Source of the DNA: Azospirillum cavernae
GTDB lineage: Bacteria; Pseudomonadota; Alphaproteobacteria; Azospirillales; Azospirillaceae
Reading direction: 5' to 3'
Assembly (NCBI RefSeq): GCF_003590795.1
Contig: NZ_QYUL01000004.1
Location: 124,001 to 188,000 of the forward strand
Length of the DNA: 64,000 nucleotides
Numbering within the stretch: position 1 is the first letter of the stretch; each line of letters begins with the position of its first letter. Positions 23,926 to 32,083 of the stretch are shown in pieces. Below the pieces are notes generated by a model. The model made no database searches. It saw only the letters and a list, made by a program, of their open reading frames with translations, and was not told the origin of the DNA. A program made the position numbers and the translations under genes.

Positions 23926-25248
23926 ATGGTTGATCCTTTGGCTCCTCTCCCGGATCCCGCCGCCGTCGGCGACATGGTTGGGGCGCATGGTCAGCGCCAC
24001 GCGCTGCTGTCCCGCCTTGGCGCGTTGCGGGACAAACCCGAACCCTTGGCCGCCCTGCTGGTCGATTTGCGCGACATCGAGCATGGCGACGATCCGCGTT
24101 TCGCCCTGACGCTCGATCATTATCTGGAAAGCTGGCTGGGCGCCCGCCCGCATGAGCTGTTCCGGCTGCCCAGCCAACGCCTGCTGATTCTCGCCCCGGC
24201 GGACGCGGCGGCGCTGTTGGACAGCGGGGCGCGGACGCTGATGCACATGCTGCGCAGCCACGGGTTCGGCGTGCTGCGCTTCACCGCCTATGACGTGGCG
24301 ACGCAGGTGGCGCGGCTGGCCGCCGACATCGTGCCGGGGGAGGCGCTGGACCGCGACGCGCTGCTGTCCGCCGCCGACCGGGCGCAAACCGCCGCGCTGG
24401 GCCGTCTGCTGGACGTCGAACGGGTGTTGCACGGGGCCGACCTGAACAGTCTGGTGCGGGAACAGCCGATCTGGTCCTTCGCCGATCCCGCCGCGCCGGT
24501 GGTGGTGACGACGGAGCTGGTGGTTTCGCTCGACGAGTTGGAATCGCGCCTCGACCTGCCGCTGCGCCGCGACGACTGGCTGCGGCACGAGGTGGCGGTC
24601 CGGCTCGACCAAGGGCTGCTGCGCCATCTGACGCGCGACCGCGCCCAGGATCCGCGCCCCTTCGCCATCGACCTGCACACCGGCACGGTGCTGGAGGCGC
24701 GCTTCGCCGATCTGCTGCGCCGGATTCCCGCCGAGGTCCGCCATCGCCTGACCGCCGAACTGGCCTGTTGGGAGGTCGGCCTGTCCGCCCCCCGCTTCGC
24801 CGCCGCCGCCGAACGGCTGGGCGATCTGGGATTCGCCGTCGCGGTGGACCACGCGCCTTTGTCGGCGCTCGCCAGTTTGGATTTGGGGGGCGTCGACCCG
24901 GCCTATGTGAAAGCCCTGTGGCCGCGCCACGCCGCGCCGGACGTCGTCGCCCAACTGACCGCCGCCGTCCAGCGTTTCGGGGCCGACCGGCTGGTCTTGT
25001 GGCGTTGCGACGAACCGGCGGCGCTGGACGCCGGGCGGGCCGCCGGAATCCAGCGCTATCAAGGTCCCGCCGCCGACGCGGCCGCCCGCGCCAGCGGCGA
25101 GGGGGCCAGCGGCGAGGAATCGCCCCGTCGCGGCGACCGCGCGGAAAGCGACGGCGGCGCGGATGAAACCGCCGCCGAACCAACAGCCGCTGAAGACGCG
25201 ACCGAGGCCAAGCCCGGCCTGTTCGGGCGTCTGTTCGGGCGCGGGTAG
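23926..25248 (+). CDS. Degenerate EAL-domain-like protein, probably enzymatically inactive
   Basis: 440 residues, start fixed by AAGGAGG at 23912-23918. The C-terminal two thirds have the outline of a degenerate EAL phosphodiesterase: a block ending GIQRYQGPAAD where active enzymes have the GxxxxQGYxxxxP end, and a GFAVAVDHAPL segment in place of GFxxAxDDFG. The EAL triad itself is not visible and metal ligands are missing, so cyclic-di-GMP hydrolysis is unlikely. The last 60 residues are acidic and disordered, ending in GLFGRLFGRG, a possible amphipathic membrane or protein-docking peptide. Divergent from pflB. Confidence 0.6.
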   Translation: MVDPLAPLPDPAAVGDMVGAHGQRHALLSRLGALRDKPEPLAALLVDLRDIEHGDDPRFALTLDHYLESWLGARPHELFRLPSQRLLILAPADAAALLDSGARTLMHMLRSHGFGVLRFTAYDVATQVARLAADIVPGEALDRDALLSAADRAQTAALGRLLDVERVLHGADLNSLVREQPIWSFADPAAPVVVTTELVVSLDELESRLDLPLRRDDWLRHEVAVRLDQGLLRHLTRDRAQDPRPFAIDLHTGTVLEARFADLLRRIPAEVRHRLTAELACWEVGLSAPRFAAAAERLGDLGFAVAVDHAPLSALASLDLGGVDPAYVKALWPRHAAPDVVAQLTAAVQRFGADRLVLWRCDEPAALDAGRAAGIQRYQGPAADAAARASGEGASGEESPRRGDRAESDGGADETAAEPTAAEDATEAKPGLFGRLFGRG

Positions 25249-25259
25249 GGCGGGCGCGC

Positions 25260-26408
25260 TCAGTCCGCCCGGCGCAAGGCCTGATCCAAATCCTCGAACA
25301 GATCGTCCAGCGACTCCAGCCCGACCGACAGGCGCAGCAGATCGTCTGGAACGGGGGAGGTGGGGCCTTCGATGCTGGCGCGGTGCTCGATCAAGCTTTC
25401 CACCCCGCCCAGCGAGGTGGCGCGCCGCCAAATCCCAACATTGGCGGCGGCGGCGATGGCGGCTTGCCGCCCGGATTTGACGCGGATCGACAGCATGCCG
25501 CCGAAACCGCCGGTCATCTGGCGGGCGGCGACGCCATGGCCGCGAAAGCCGGGCAGGCCGGGATAGAGAACCTCGGACACCGCCGGATGGGCGCTCAAGC
25601 GCTCGGCCAGGGATTGCGCCGCCGCGCTCTGCCAGCGGACGCGGGCGAACAGGGTGCGCAGGCCGCGTTGCAGCAACCACGCCTCGAAACTGCCGAGAAT
25701 GCCGCCCTGCTGGGTTTGCACCGCCTTGATCCGCGCCCATTGCTCGTCCATGCGCGCGGTGGTCAGGGTTCCGGCGATCACGTCGGAATGGCCGTTCAGA
25801 TATTTGGTCGCCGAATGCATGACGATGTCGGCCCCCAGATCCAACGGGCGGCAATGGACCGGCGTCGCCACCGTGCTGTCCACCGCCAGCCACGCCCCGG
25901 CCTCGTGCGCCAATTCGGCCAACGCCATGATGTCGGTGATGGTCCACAGCGGGTTGGCCGGGGTCTCGATCCAGATCAAGCGGGTTTCGCCAGGGCGCAG
26001 GGAGGCGCGCACCGCGTCGGTGTCGCTGGTGTCCACCCCCTCCACCCGCAGGCCCCAGCGGGTCGCCGGGCCGTGCAGCCAGTTGCGCAGCGCCCAATAC
26101 ATCTCGTCGGGCACCAACACATGATCGCCCGGATCCAGCGCCATGAACACCGCCGTCGCCGCCGCCATGCCCGAGGCGAACAGCAGCGTGTCGGCGCCGT
26201 TTTCCAGCGCGCTCAGGGTTCGGGCGGGCGTGTCGAAGGTGGGGTTGTCGGCGCGGGCGTAGACCCGCCCCCGGCTGTAAGCGTTGTCGGGGTCGCGGAT
26301 GTAGGTGGTCGAGGGGTGGATCGGCGGGATGATGGCGCCGCTGGCCGCGTCCTCATACCCCAACGCGCTTGCGGCGATGGTTTCCGGGCGGTGGGGATGG
26401 TCGGACAT
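25260..26408 (-). CDS. Cystathionine gamma-synthase/lyase family PLP enzyme
   Basis: 382 residues of the Cys/Met metabolism PLP family: N-terminal PPIHPSTTYIRD, YARADNPTFDTPARTLSALE, ASGMAAATAVFMAL, the cofactor Asp in WLAVDSTVATP, and the Schiff-base Lys in HSATKYLNGHSD. C-terminal TSLGGVESLIEHRAS is also typical. Members make or cleave cystathionine or eliminate thiol from methionine; the exact reaction is not decided by these motifs. If it is a gamma-lyase, its product 2-oxobutyrate could feed the E1-like enzyme at 5938. Its 3' end nearly meets the EAL-like gene. Confidence 0.9.
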   Translation of the reverse strand: MSDHPHRPETIAASALGYEDAASGAIIPPIHPSTTYIRDPDNAYSRGRVYARADNPTFDTPARTLSALENGADTLLFASGMAAATAVFMALDPGDHVLVPDEMYWALRNWLHGPATRWGLRVEGVDTSDTDAVRASLRPGETRLIWIETPANPLWTITDIMALAELAHEAGAWLAVDSTVATPVHCRPLDLGADIVMHSATKYLNGHSDVIAGTLTTARMDEQWARIKAVQTQQGGILGSFEAWLLQRGLRTLFARVRWQSAAAQSLAERLSAHPAVSEVLYPGLPGFRGHGVAARQMTGGFGGMLSIRVKSGRQAAIAAAANVGIWRRATSLGGVESLIEHRASIEGPTSPVPDDLLRLSVGLESLDDLFEDLDQALRRAD

Positions 26409-26508
26409 CGCGGGGGACTCCCAAAAGACAAACGAGTCAGCCAGACTATCGGGAGATTCGCCGCCCGCGCAACGTCATTGCCCGTTGCGCAGGGCAATCG
26501 CTTGAAAT

Positions 26509-27093
26509 TCAGTCCGCCGTTTGCAGGCGAGAGGCGTTCCACCGAGTTCGGGATGAACGACTGGCAGTCGGTCGAGTTTGGCCAGTTGCTCGTCGGTGAG
26601 ACCGGCAAGCAGCGCGTCCGCCGCCCGCTTGCGGGCACGGACGCCCGGCGGCGCCGGTGTGCTCGATCACCGCCAAGGGGCGGGCAGAATGAGCTTTTCT
26701 GAGCGGAGCGCGGTGACGATGGCGGTGACGATCACTCCCGGCTTTTGCGTGGTCCTGGCGGCCTGGGCGGCGGTTTCGATCATGAGGGGAAGGTCGGGGC
26801 ATCGGTCGACGGGCGCAATCGGCGAACAGGTGCGTCGGCGCGTCGATCTGAGCGGAAATCCAGACAACCAACGGGTCGATTGGTTCCTCGACCTGGGCAA
26901 GCGCGCGGCCGGACTGGCGGAGCAACGCCAATTGCACGGCGAAACCGAGCCGGTTGGCGTCACCCCGCCGCGTCAGAACGAGGTCGTGATCCGAAGAGGT
27001 GAGCGTGAAGTGGCGCGCCAGAGCTTCCCGGTCGGCGGGAACGCCGAACAAGTGCCGGAGTTCGTTCTCGTTCAGCAAACGATGTCGCGGCAC
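26509..27093 (-). pseudogene. N-terminal remnant of a Tn3-family transposase (DUF4158), frameshifted
   Basis: From GTG 27093 the frame gives VPRHRLLNENELRHLFGVPA, then HFTLTSSDHDLVLTRRGD and NRLGFAVQLALLRQSGRAL, the DUF4158 start of Tn3 transposases. Homology continues in other frames: a stretch with TQKPGVIVTAIVTALRSEKL, then AADALLAGLTDEQLAKLDRL, showing at least two frameshifts. The catalytic DDE region, about 800 residues, is absent. Non-functional remnant at the edge of an IS graveyard. Confidence 0.75.
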
Positions 27094-27274
27094 GTCATTC
27101 CCCTCTCCAGCCGGCGCCGGCCTTGGAAGCCGATTCGATCGTGGGAGAGGGTTATGAACGAGCGGAAAGCGTTTTGTCACGGAACCGCGTGGCCCGACTG
27201 TCCGCTTTGCCACTCTTTGACGGACAGGTTTCCCCGTCAGGCCAGTGGATCGGCTTGACGGAGAAATGCCTCGA

Positions 27275-28075
27275 TCAAGCCGACGCGACCACCCAAATGT
27301 CGCTGGCGGACAGCGTGCGCACATTCAACGCAGCGATGGCCGTTGCCGCCATCGCGCCATTGCCGTCGGGGTCATAGGACAGAACTCCGGTCGTCGTGTT
27401 GAAAACGAATCGGTCGTCGGCGTCCACCGGCGCGTTCAAGGCGAAGCGTCCAGCATTGAGTTGTCCTGTCGGCAACCCGCCGAACGCCGACCCCATCACC
27501 TCGATCCGGTCCTGACCACATTGGAAATCTAAGATCGCGTCTCCTCCCAAATCCGGGGTCTCAAATCGGAAAACATCCGCGCCCGCTCCGCCCACAAACG
27601 CCTCTCGCATTGACGTCGACACGAGGAGGTCATCGGCTGACGTTCCCAGCACGTTGCCGGACGTGGTGCTTCCTTGGAAGATCCTCGCGACGCCAGCCGT
27701 TCCTCCCCAGGTGGCGATGAAACCTCCATCGGGCGTCGGAGCGAAGGATGGGAGCGATTGGTCGCCAGCGGCAACGTTTGAGAGCCGGAACTCATTGCCA
27801 ACCCGACCGCCGGTCGCGTCGAACCGCTGAGCGTAGGAGCCTTGTCCGCTGCCGTCCTGGTCCGCCGATTGCCAGCCGACGACAAAGCCGCCATCCGCCG
27901 TCGCGGCGACGGTTGGGCTGTTTTGTTCGCCAACGCGGTAGCTGTTGACGCGGATCGGACCACCAAGCAGAGCGCCGTTGTCGGCGAAACGCTGCGCGTA
28001 GGTGTCGTTGACGTTGCCCGAACCGTCGTTGGACTGCCACACCGTCACATAGCCGCCGCCCTTGAGCGCGACACT
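27275..28075 (-). pseudogene. C-terminal fragment of an RTX-type secreted protein
   Basis: About 265 residues. Two repeats of the type GGFVVGWQSADQDGSGQGSY...AQRFD are followed by a short RTX-like region (VLGTSADDLLVSTS, FVGGAGADVFRFE) and a C-terminal domain as in type-I-secreted hemolysin/serralysin proteins (ILDFQCGQDRIEV, VLSYDPDGNGA). The start is missing: the frame runs open into IS-derived sequence at about 28080, where it meets an ISAzo13-type fragment. No T1SS genes are near, so this is a broken adhesin or enzyme gene. Confidence 0.7.
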
Positions 28076-28084
28076 TCGGACAGC

Positions 28085-28391
28085 CCAATGTCATCGGTGA
28101 AACCAAGTCCAGCAGGGTGCGCTCCAGCAGCGGATCCCTATCGGTCAACCGCTTGCGCCCACCGCCCGGCTGGCGCAACCGCAGTCCCGACGGCGGCACG
28201 CCTGCGGCGATCTCCTTCAAACCGCGCCCAATGGTGCTCGCCGCCATTCCGGTGGCCCGCGCCACTGCGGCGATCCCTCCATGCCCAAGGGCCTGCGCCT
28301 GCGTGGCGGCGAACAGACGGCGGCCTCGTTCGTCCAGGCTCGGACGCAACAGGGCGTATTGGCGACTCAGCGCGGCTTCATCAATCATCAA
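28085..28391 (-). pseudogene. N-terminal fragment of an ISAzo13-type transposase
   Basis: About 100 residues recognisable: IDEAALSRQYALLRPSLDER, then GHGGIAAVARATGMAASTI and RQPGGGRKRLTDRDPLLE, the helix-turn-helix start of ISAzo13-family transposases. It ends at LLDLVSP and runs straight into the RTX fragment, so the catalytic part is deleted. Confidence 0.75.
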
Positions 28392-28509
28392 ACCAAAACT
28401 ACAGCTTCCAACCTCCCAGCGAGAATCCCCTATCGCTCGCCCAGGATATTCGATTCATCTATTTTGGCTCAATGCCTTAGCGCCGCTGAAAAACTGTCCG
28501 CCAGATGGG

Positions 28510-28775
28510 GACCAGCTCAAACCATCCCGAACTATGGCGAACGGTGGCGCTATGGCGAGCGCATCTTGACGGCCTTCGTGGAGTCGACCGTCAACGTGGT
28601 GATCGACAAGCGAATGTCCAAACGCCAGCAGATGCAATGGACCAAGCAAGGCGCTCACCGTCTGCTCCAGATCCGCACCCGGACTCTCGACGGGACGCTC
28701 CGGCCCACCTTCGAGGGCTGGTTCCCCGGTCTGGCGGCAAACGATGATGCCCGAGGGGATCAAGCGGCCGCCTGA
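28510..28775 (+). pseudogene. C-terminal fragment of an ISKra4-type transposase
   Basis: About 85 residues: IPNYGERWRYGERILTAFVE, STVNVVIDKRMSKRQQMQW, and GAHRLLQIRTRTLDGTLRP, ending QAAA. This is the conserved end of ISKra4-like transposases. Everything upstream is missing. It abuts the 3' end of the eCIS operon, 33 bases from the last aegerolysin-like gene. Confidence 0.65.
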
Positions 28776-28808
28776 TGCCGTCCCCCCAGTTTGTTCTCCT
28801 CTCCATAA

Positions 28809-29207
28809 TCATCCGGGCATTGCGTCCAATTCCGCGATCAATTCCGCTGGTAGAAGGGTGATCACCATGACCCGGTAGCTGGCGCTCGCCATGACGAATC
28901 TGATTTGGCGACGCAGGTCCACCGGCACCTGGACGGAGTGCTGAAATTCGGCGGCGTTCTTGGGCAGAATCCATTCGATGTCGATGTAGCCCTTGGTGCT
29001 GCCGAGCCGGACATAGGCTCCGACCTGGTAGTCGTCGAAGTCGCTGACCGTGCTCCATTTCCCGGACCCCTGCTTGGTGATGGCCGTGCCGATCCGTGGC
29101 GCGTAGGATTGCGCCCAGGAGCCGAAGATGGTCTGACAGCTTTCGACGGTCAGCAGCTCCTGCGTGTTGTTCTGGAGGATCACGTCGACTTGGCGGTTGC
29201 TCTGCAT
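28809..29207 (-). CDS. Aegerolysin-like small beta-sandwich protein 1
   Basis: 132 residues, predicted all-beta, no signal peptide. It shares with the next two genes the pattern R-x-V-x-V-x-x-x-N-x-T then LT(V/I), a G-x-W about 25 residues in, and an I-x-W-x-x-P motif near residue 80 (YIDIEWILP), which resembles the core of aegerolysins, lipid-binding partners of pore-forming proteins. The family call is by pattern only. ATG 29207 is 2 bases after the preceding stop, so the three genes are co-translated. Last gene of the eCIS minus operon. Confidence 0.55.
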   Translation of the reverse strand: MQSNRQVDVILQNNTQELLTVESCQTIFGSWAQSYAPRIGTAITKQGSGKWSTVSDFDDYQVGAYVRLGSTKGYIDIEWILPKNAAEFQHSVQVPVDLRRQIRFVMASASYRVMVITLLPAELIAELDAMPG

Positions 29208-29209
29208 GG

Positions 29210-29590
29210 CTAGCGATCCGTTGCTGCAAGGGTGAGCGTGAGCAGTGCGGTGATCGCCGCCGGGTCGTCGCCGACGATCTGCTCGTCGGCCAGCCACCCG
29301 TCCGCCGCCTCGCATCGCAGGGCGAACGTGCCGATCCAGGGCAGTGACCAACAAATCTGGACCGGCCCGCGCACGGACGTCAACCGCAAGAACGCCTCGG
29401 TCGGCATTTGCAGGGTCGTGGATTGTGTGGCGAAGGTCGCGGCGCTTTGCGGCTGGATGGCCGCGACCTTCGCCCGCGTCGGGCTGTCGAGCGTCCATTC
29501 GCCCAGAACGGTTTCCGCGCTGGCCACGGTCAGGGTCAGGTTGGTGGCGTTCAGGATGATGAGGCGGACACTTCGGTAAACCAACGGCAT
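29210..29590 (-). CDS. Aegerolysin-like small beta-sandwich protein 2
   Basis: 126 residues: YRSVRLIILNATNLTLTVAS, VLGEWTL, and VQICWSLPWIGTFALRCEA, clearly paralogous to the neighbours on both sides. No signal peptide and no transmembrane segment. Position at the end of an eCIS operon, behind the fibre genes, fits either a secreted cargo or a particle-surface lipid-binding accessory. Confidence is in the gene and its paralogy, less in the fold. Confidence 0.55.
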   Translation of the reverse strand: MPLVYRSVRLIILNATNLTLTVASAETVLGEWTLDSPTRAKVAAIQPQSAATFATQSTTLQMPTEAFLRLTSVRGPVQICWSLPWIGTFALRCEAADGWLADEQIVGDDPAAITALLTLTLAATDR

Positions 29591-29603
29591 GGTGTCCTTC
29601 TCT

Positions 29604-30116
29604 TTATCCGGCGACCGTTTCCGGCGTCGCCCCCGGCTTCACGTCGGCGCCGCCCTTGGGAAGCTTCAGCCCCGGCTTGACCTCCGGCGTTGGCTTGACA
29701 TCCGAAGCTGGCCCCAACTCGGCGTCGCTTCTGGGATTGGTGGTTCGTCGGCAATCGCTGATGGTCGCCAGCAGAACGACGGCGTCGGGGTTGGTGTTGT
29801 CGATCGTGGAATCGATCGTCAGATCGGGCACCGCTTCGACGGTCGGCCTGAAAGGCCCCATCCACGGCTGCGACCAGCGGATCGTCAAATAGCCGCGCGA
29901 GGAGCCGAAACGGACAAAGGCGGAGGTGCCGACGCACAGTTCGGTCGAAACGCTCATCCATTCGGCGGCTGTCTGCTGCGCGAGGACGAACCCCTGGGTG
30001 GGCGCCATCTTGTCCGCCCACTGCCCCACCAGCGCCGCCACGCCCTGGATGGTCAAATTCTCATTGGTGCTGTTCTGCACGACCACTTTAACGCTTCTGT
30101 AGATCTGTCCTGCCAT
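29604..30116 (-). CDS. Aegerolysin-like small beta-sandwich protein 3, with Pro/Lys-rich tail
   Basis: 170 residues. Residues 1-110 match the two following paralogs (YRSVKVVVQNSTNENLTIQG, LVGQWAD, LTIRWSQPWMGPF). The last 45 residues are a low-complexity Pro/Lys/Gly tail (DVKPTPEVKPGLKLPKGGAD), a possible linker or docking tail. 13 bases separate it from the next gene; 129 bp separate it from the fibre gene upstream, so it may have its own ribosome entry but probably the same transcript. Confidence 0.6.
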   Translation of the reverse strand: MAGQIYRSVKVVVQNSTNENLTIQGVAALVGQWADKMAPTQGFVLAQQTAAEWMSVSTELCVGTSAFVRFGSSRGYLTIRWSQPWMGPFRPTVEAVPDLTIDSTIDNTNPDAVVLLATISDCRRTTNPRSDAELGPASDVKPTPEVKPGLKLPKGGADVKPGATPETVAG

Positions 30117-30245
30117 GGGTAGCCTCCTTCATTGATGGTTTTCATACCTGTGCCGATGCTCGTCCAACCTTGGTCCTTTTGACTCCGGGCTAGGATGTCG
30201 CCGGGACCATGGGGATCGTCATGTTCGCGGTGTTGGCCTGCGTGG

Positions 30246-32072
30246 TCACTTGATGCGCATCACCTTCAGCAGATCCATGCAAACCGGGATGTTCGGCGCC
30301 AAAGCGGTTTCGGCCGGCTTTCCGTCGGTGGGGATGATCGGCGGCTCCGTCTTGTTGGGAAGAGCTTCGCTCGACGTCGTGCTGATCTGGTGGACATGGG
30401 TCTTGCCCGAGGCCGTCAGGTCGCCCGTAGCGGCGGCGGCCGTGTCGGTCGACGCTTGTGTCACGCCGGAAATCTGGTGCCGGTGCGCGGCGACGTGGGT
30501 GTGCGGCTGCAACAGATGGGTGTGCTCCGTCGCGCCACCCGTCGAACCGATGTCTTGAACGCTCACCACGCCCCGCACGAAGCGTTCGCTGAGGTCGGGG
30601 GTCTTCTGGCCGACCAGCGGGCTTGCCGGATCGACGATCTCGCTGCCGTCGCACAACTGAAAGCCGTCGCGGTTCCACCGCCGATTGTCGCCGGGCGGTC
30701 GCCACCAGTCGATCACCGCGCCGACCGGCAAGTCGGATATCGCGTCGGCCTGGGCGGAGCCGTCCGGAAAGATCAGGCCGCCGGTCGTCCGGATGGCGCC
30801 GTTCACGGTCAGCGTGCTGCCGACGACGGTGACGCCAATGCCGACCTGCCGCTGCGACGTCACGATCAGGTTCGGCTGGGCGTCCGGCGCGGCACGGCCA
30901 GAGAAAAAGCCGACGTCGCCCGCCGACCGAACCGTCAGCGATCCGCTCTCGAACCGCATGGCGTGATTGCCGCCGCCAGCCTGCACCGTTCCGCTGGCCT
31001 GGAAGAGCAGCGCCGCGCCGCTGTCAAGGAGGATGTCGCCGTTGCCGACGACGAGGCCCCCGGCGGCGTCGCCGGGTTCCCGCCCGATGCCCACGACGCC
31101 GACGTTTTTGACGCACAGGGCGTCGGCCAGATCGCCGGTCCTGACCCGGGCGACGACGTTCAGGTCGGCGGTAAACCGCTCGTTCCTGTGCCAGGAGCTT
31201 CGCGCCGCAGGGAATTCGGCGGTCAGGGCCAGCGTCCGTCGACCGAGCGTCTCCGCCACCATCAGCCGTTGGCCTGCCACCTGGAGCATGTCGCCGGGAC
31301 GCAAAGCGGCCATGGCGCGCGCGCTGCTGCCAACGCCCACCCCGTCGGCGACGGTGATGCTTCCGGGGCCGGGTGACGGCGCCTCCGGCCGCACGGTCAA
31401 CAGCGCCGGTTCTTTGGTGGTCTCGACGCCGACGACGACGCGGCCATCGATCCGCGTCGATCCAAAGACGTTGGTCCGCTGCGCGGTGACGGTCAACTCC
31501 GCCGCGCCGCCATCGACCATGCCGATCCGTGGCCGTTGGTCGTCTGGCACGTCCGGTCGGGGAAAGACGACGTGGCCGACGCGCAACCCGCAATAGCGCC
31601 GCATGGAGAGGTCGGGCGGCTGAAGGCGACCACCTGCGGTGACGACGAGCTTGGCCAGAGCGATCGGCGCGCCATCGACCGGGCGGGCGTCGACCAGGGC
31701 CAGCACCGGGGTCTCGACGCGGCGCGTCCAGCCGCCGCCATGTGGGAACGGTCGCCACTCGGCAAAGCCGTCCGTCATCGCCAGCGTCAGGTAAACGGCC
31801 AGCGGCCTGCCAGCCTTCGCCAAATCGACCACGGTGGGCCGGTCGAGCACGATCTGGCGCCCCCTGGCGTCGACGGCCATGCCGGGCGTCACCGTCACCG
31901 CGAGGCGACCGGGCACGGGGACCACCTCCAGCCCATCGGCGATGCCCCAGGTGTGCGGGCCGCCGTTGCGCAGCGTCTGGCTTCCGGCCAAATAGGCCTG
32001 TTCGTTGGTGAAATCCCTGGCCCGCAACAGGGCGTCGTCGGGATAGCAGGGCCGTTCGCGCGCATCGGTCAT
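30246..32072 (-). CDS. eCIS tail-fibre-like protein with collar domain 1
   Basis: 608 residues. The N-terminus shares with the other three fibres the block YPDDALLRARDFTNEQAYL, HTWGIADGLEVV and TPGMAVDARGRQIVLD. The middle is rich in beta repeats; the C-terminus has a phage tail-collar type region (LPVGAVIDWWRP, LCDGSEIVDPASPLVGQKTP, DLSERFVRG), a His-rich stretch (HTHLLQPHTH) and the end LLKVMRIK shared in variant form with fibres 2 and 3. Such proteins bind target-cell surfaces. MTDARE at 32072 with AAGGGAA upstream is preferred to the overlapping ATG at 32087. Confidence 0.8.
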   Translation of the reverse strand: MTDARERPCYPDDALLRARDFTNEQAYLAGSQTLRNGGPHTWGIADGLEVVPVPGRLAVTVTPGMAVDARGRQIVLDRPTVVDLAKAGRPLAVYLTLAMTDGFAEWRPFPHGGGWTRRVETPVLALVDARPVDGAPIALAKLVVTAGGRLQPPDLSMRRYCGLRVGHVVFPRPDVPDDQRPRIGMVDGGAAELTVTAQRTNVFGSTRIDGRVVVGVETTKEPALLTVRPEAPSPGPGSITVADGVGVGSSARAMAALRPGDMLQVAGQRLMVAETLGRRTLALTAEFPAARSSWHRNERFTADLNVVARVRTGDLADALCVKNVGVVGIGREPGDAAGGLVVGNGDILLDSGAALLFQASGTVQAGGGNHAMRFESGSLTVRSAGDVGFFSGRAAPDAQPNLIVTSQRQVGIGVTVVGSTLTVNGAIRTTGGLIFPDGSAQADAISDLPVGAVIDWWRPPGDNRRWNRDGFQLCDGSEIVDPASPLVGQKTPDLSERFVRGVVSVQDIGSTGGATEHTHLLQPHTHVAAHRHQISGVTQASTDTAAAATGDLTASGKTHVHQISTTSSEALPNKTEPPIIPTDGKPAETALAPNIPVCMDLLKVMRIK

Positions 32073-32083
32073 GGCGGTTCCCT

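Noticed and set aside
23691..23975. Extended pflB start at 23975
   Set aside because: The added 95 residues lack the family N-terminus and overlap the divergent promoter and start of the EAL-like gene; ATG 23690 gives the normal PflB length.
27275..28048. The RTX-like frame as an intact small secreted protein with start at 28048
   Set aside because: The repeat homology continues upstream of that Met into the IS junction, so the Met is internal and the gene is a 3' fragment.
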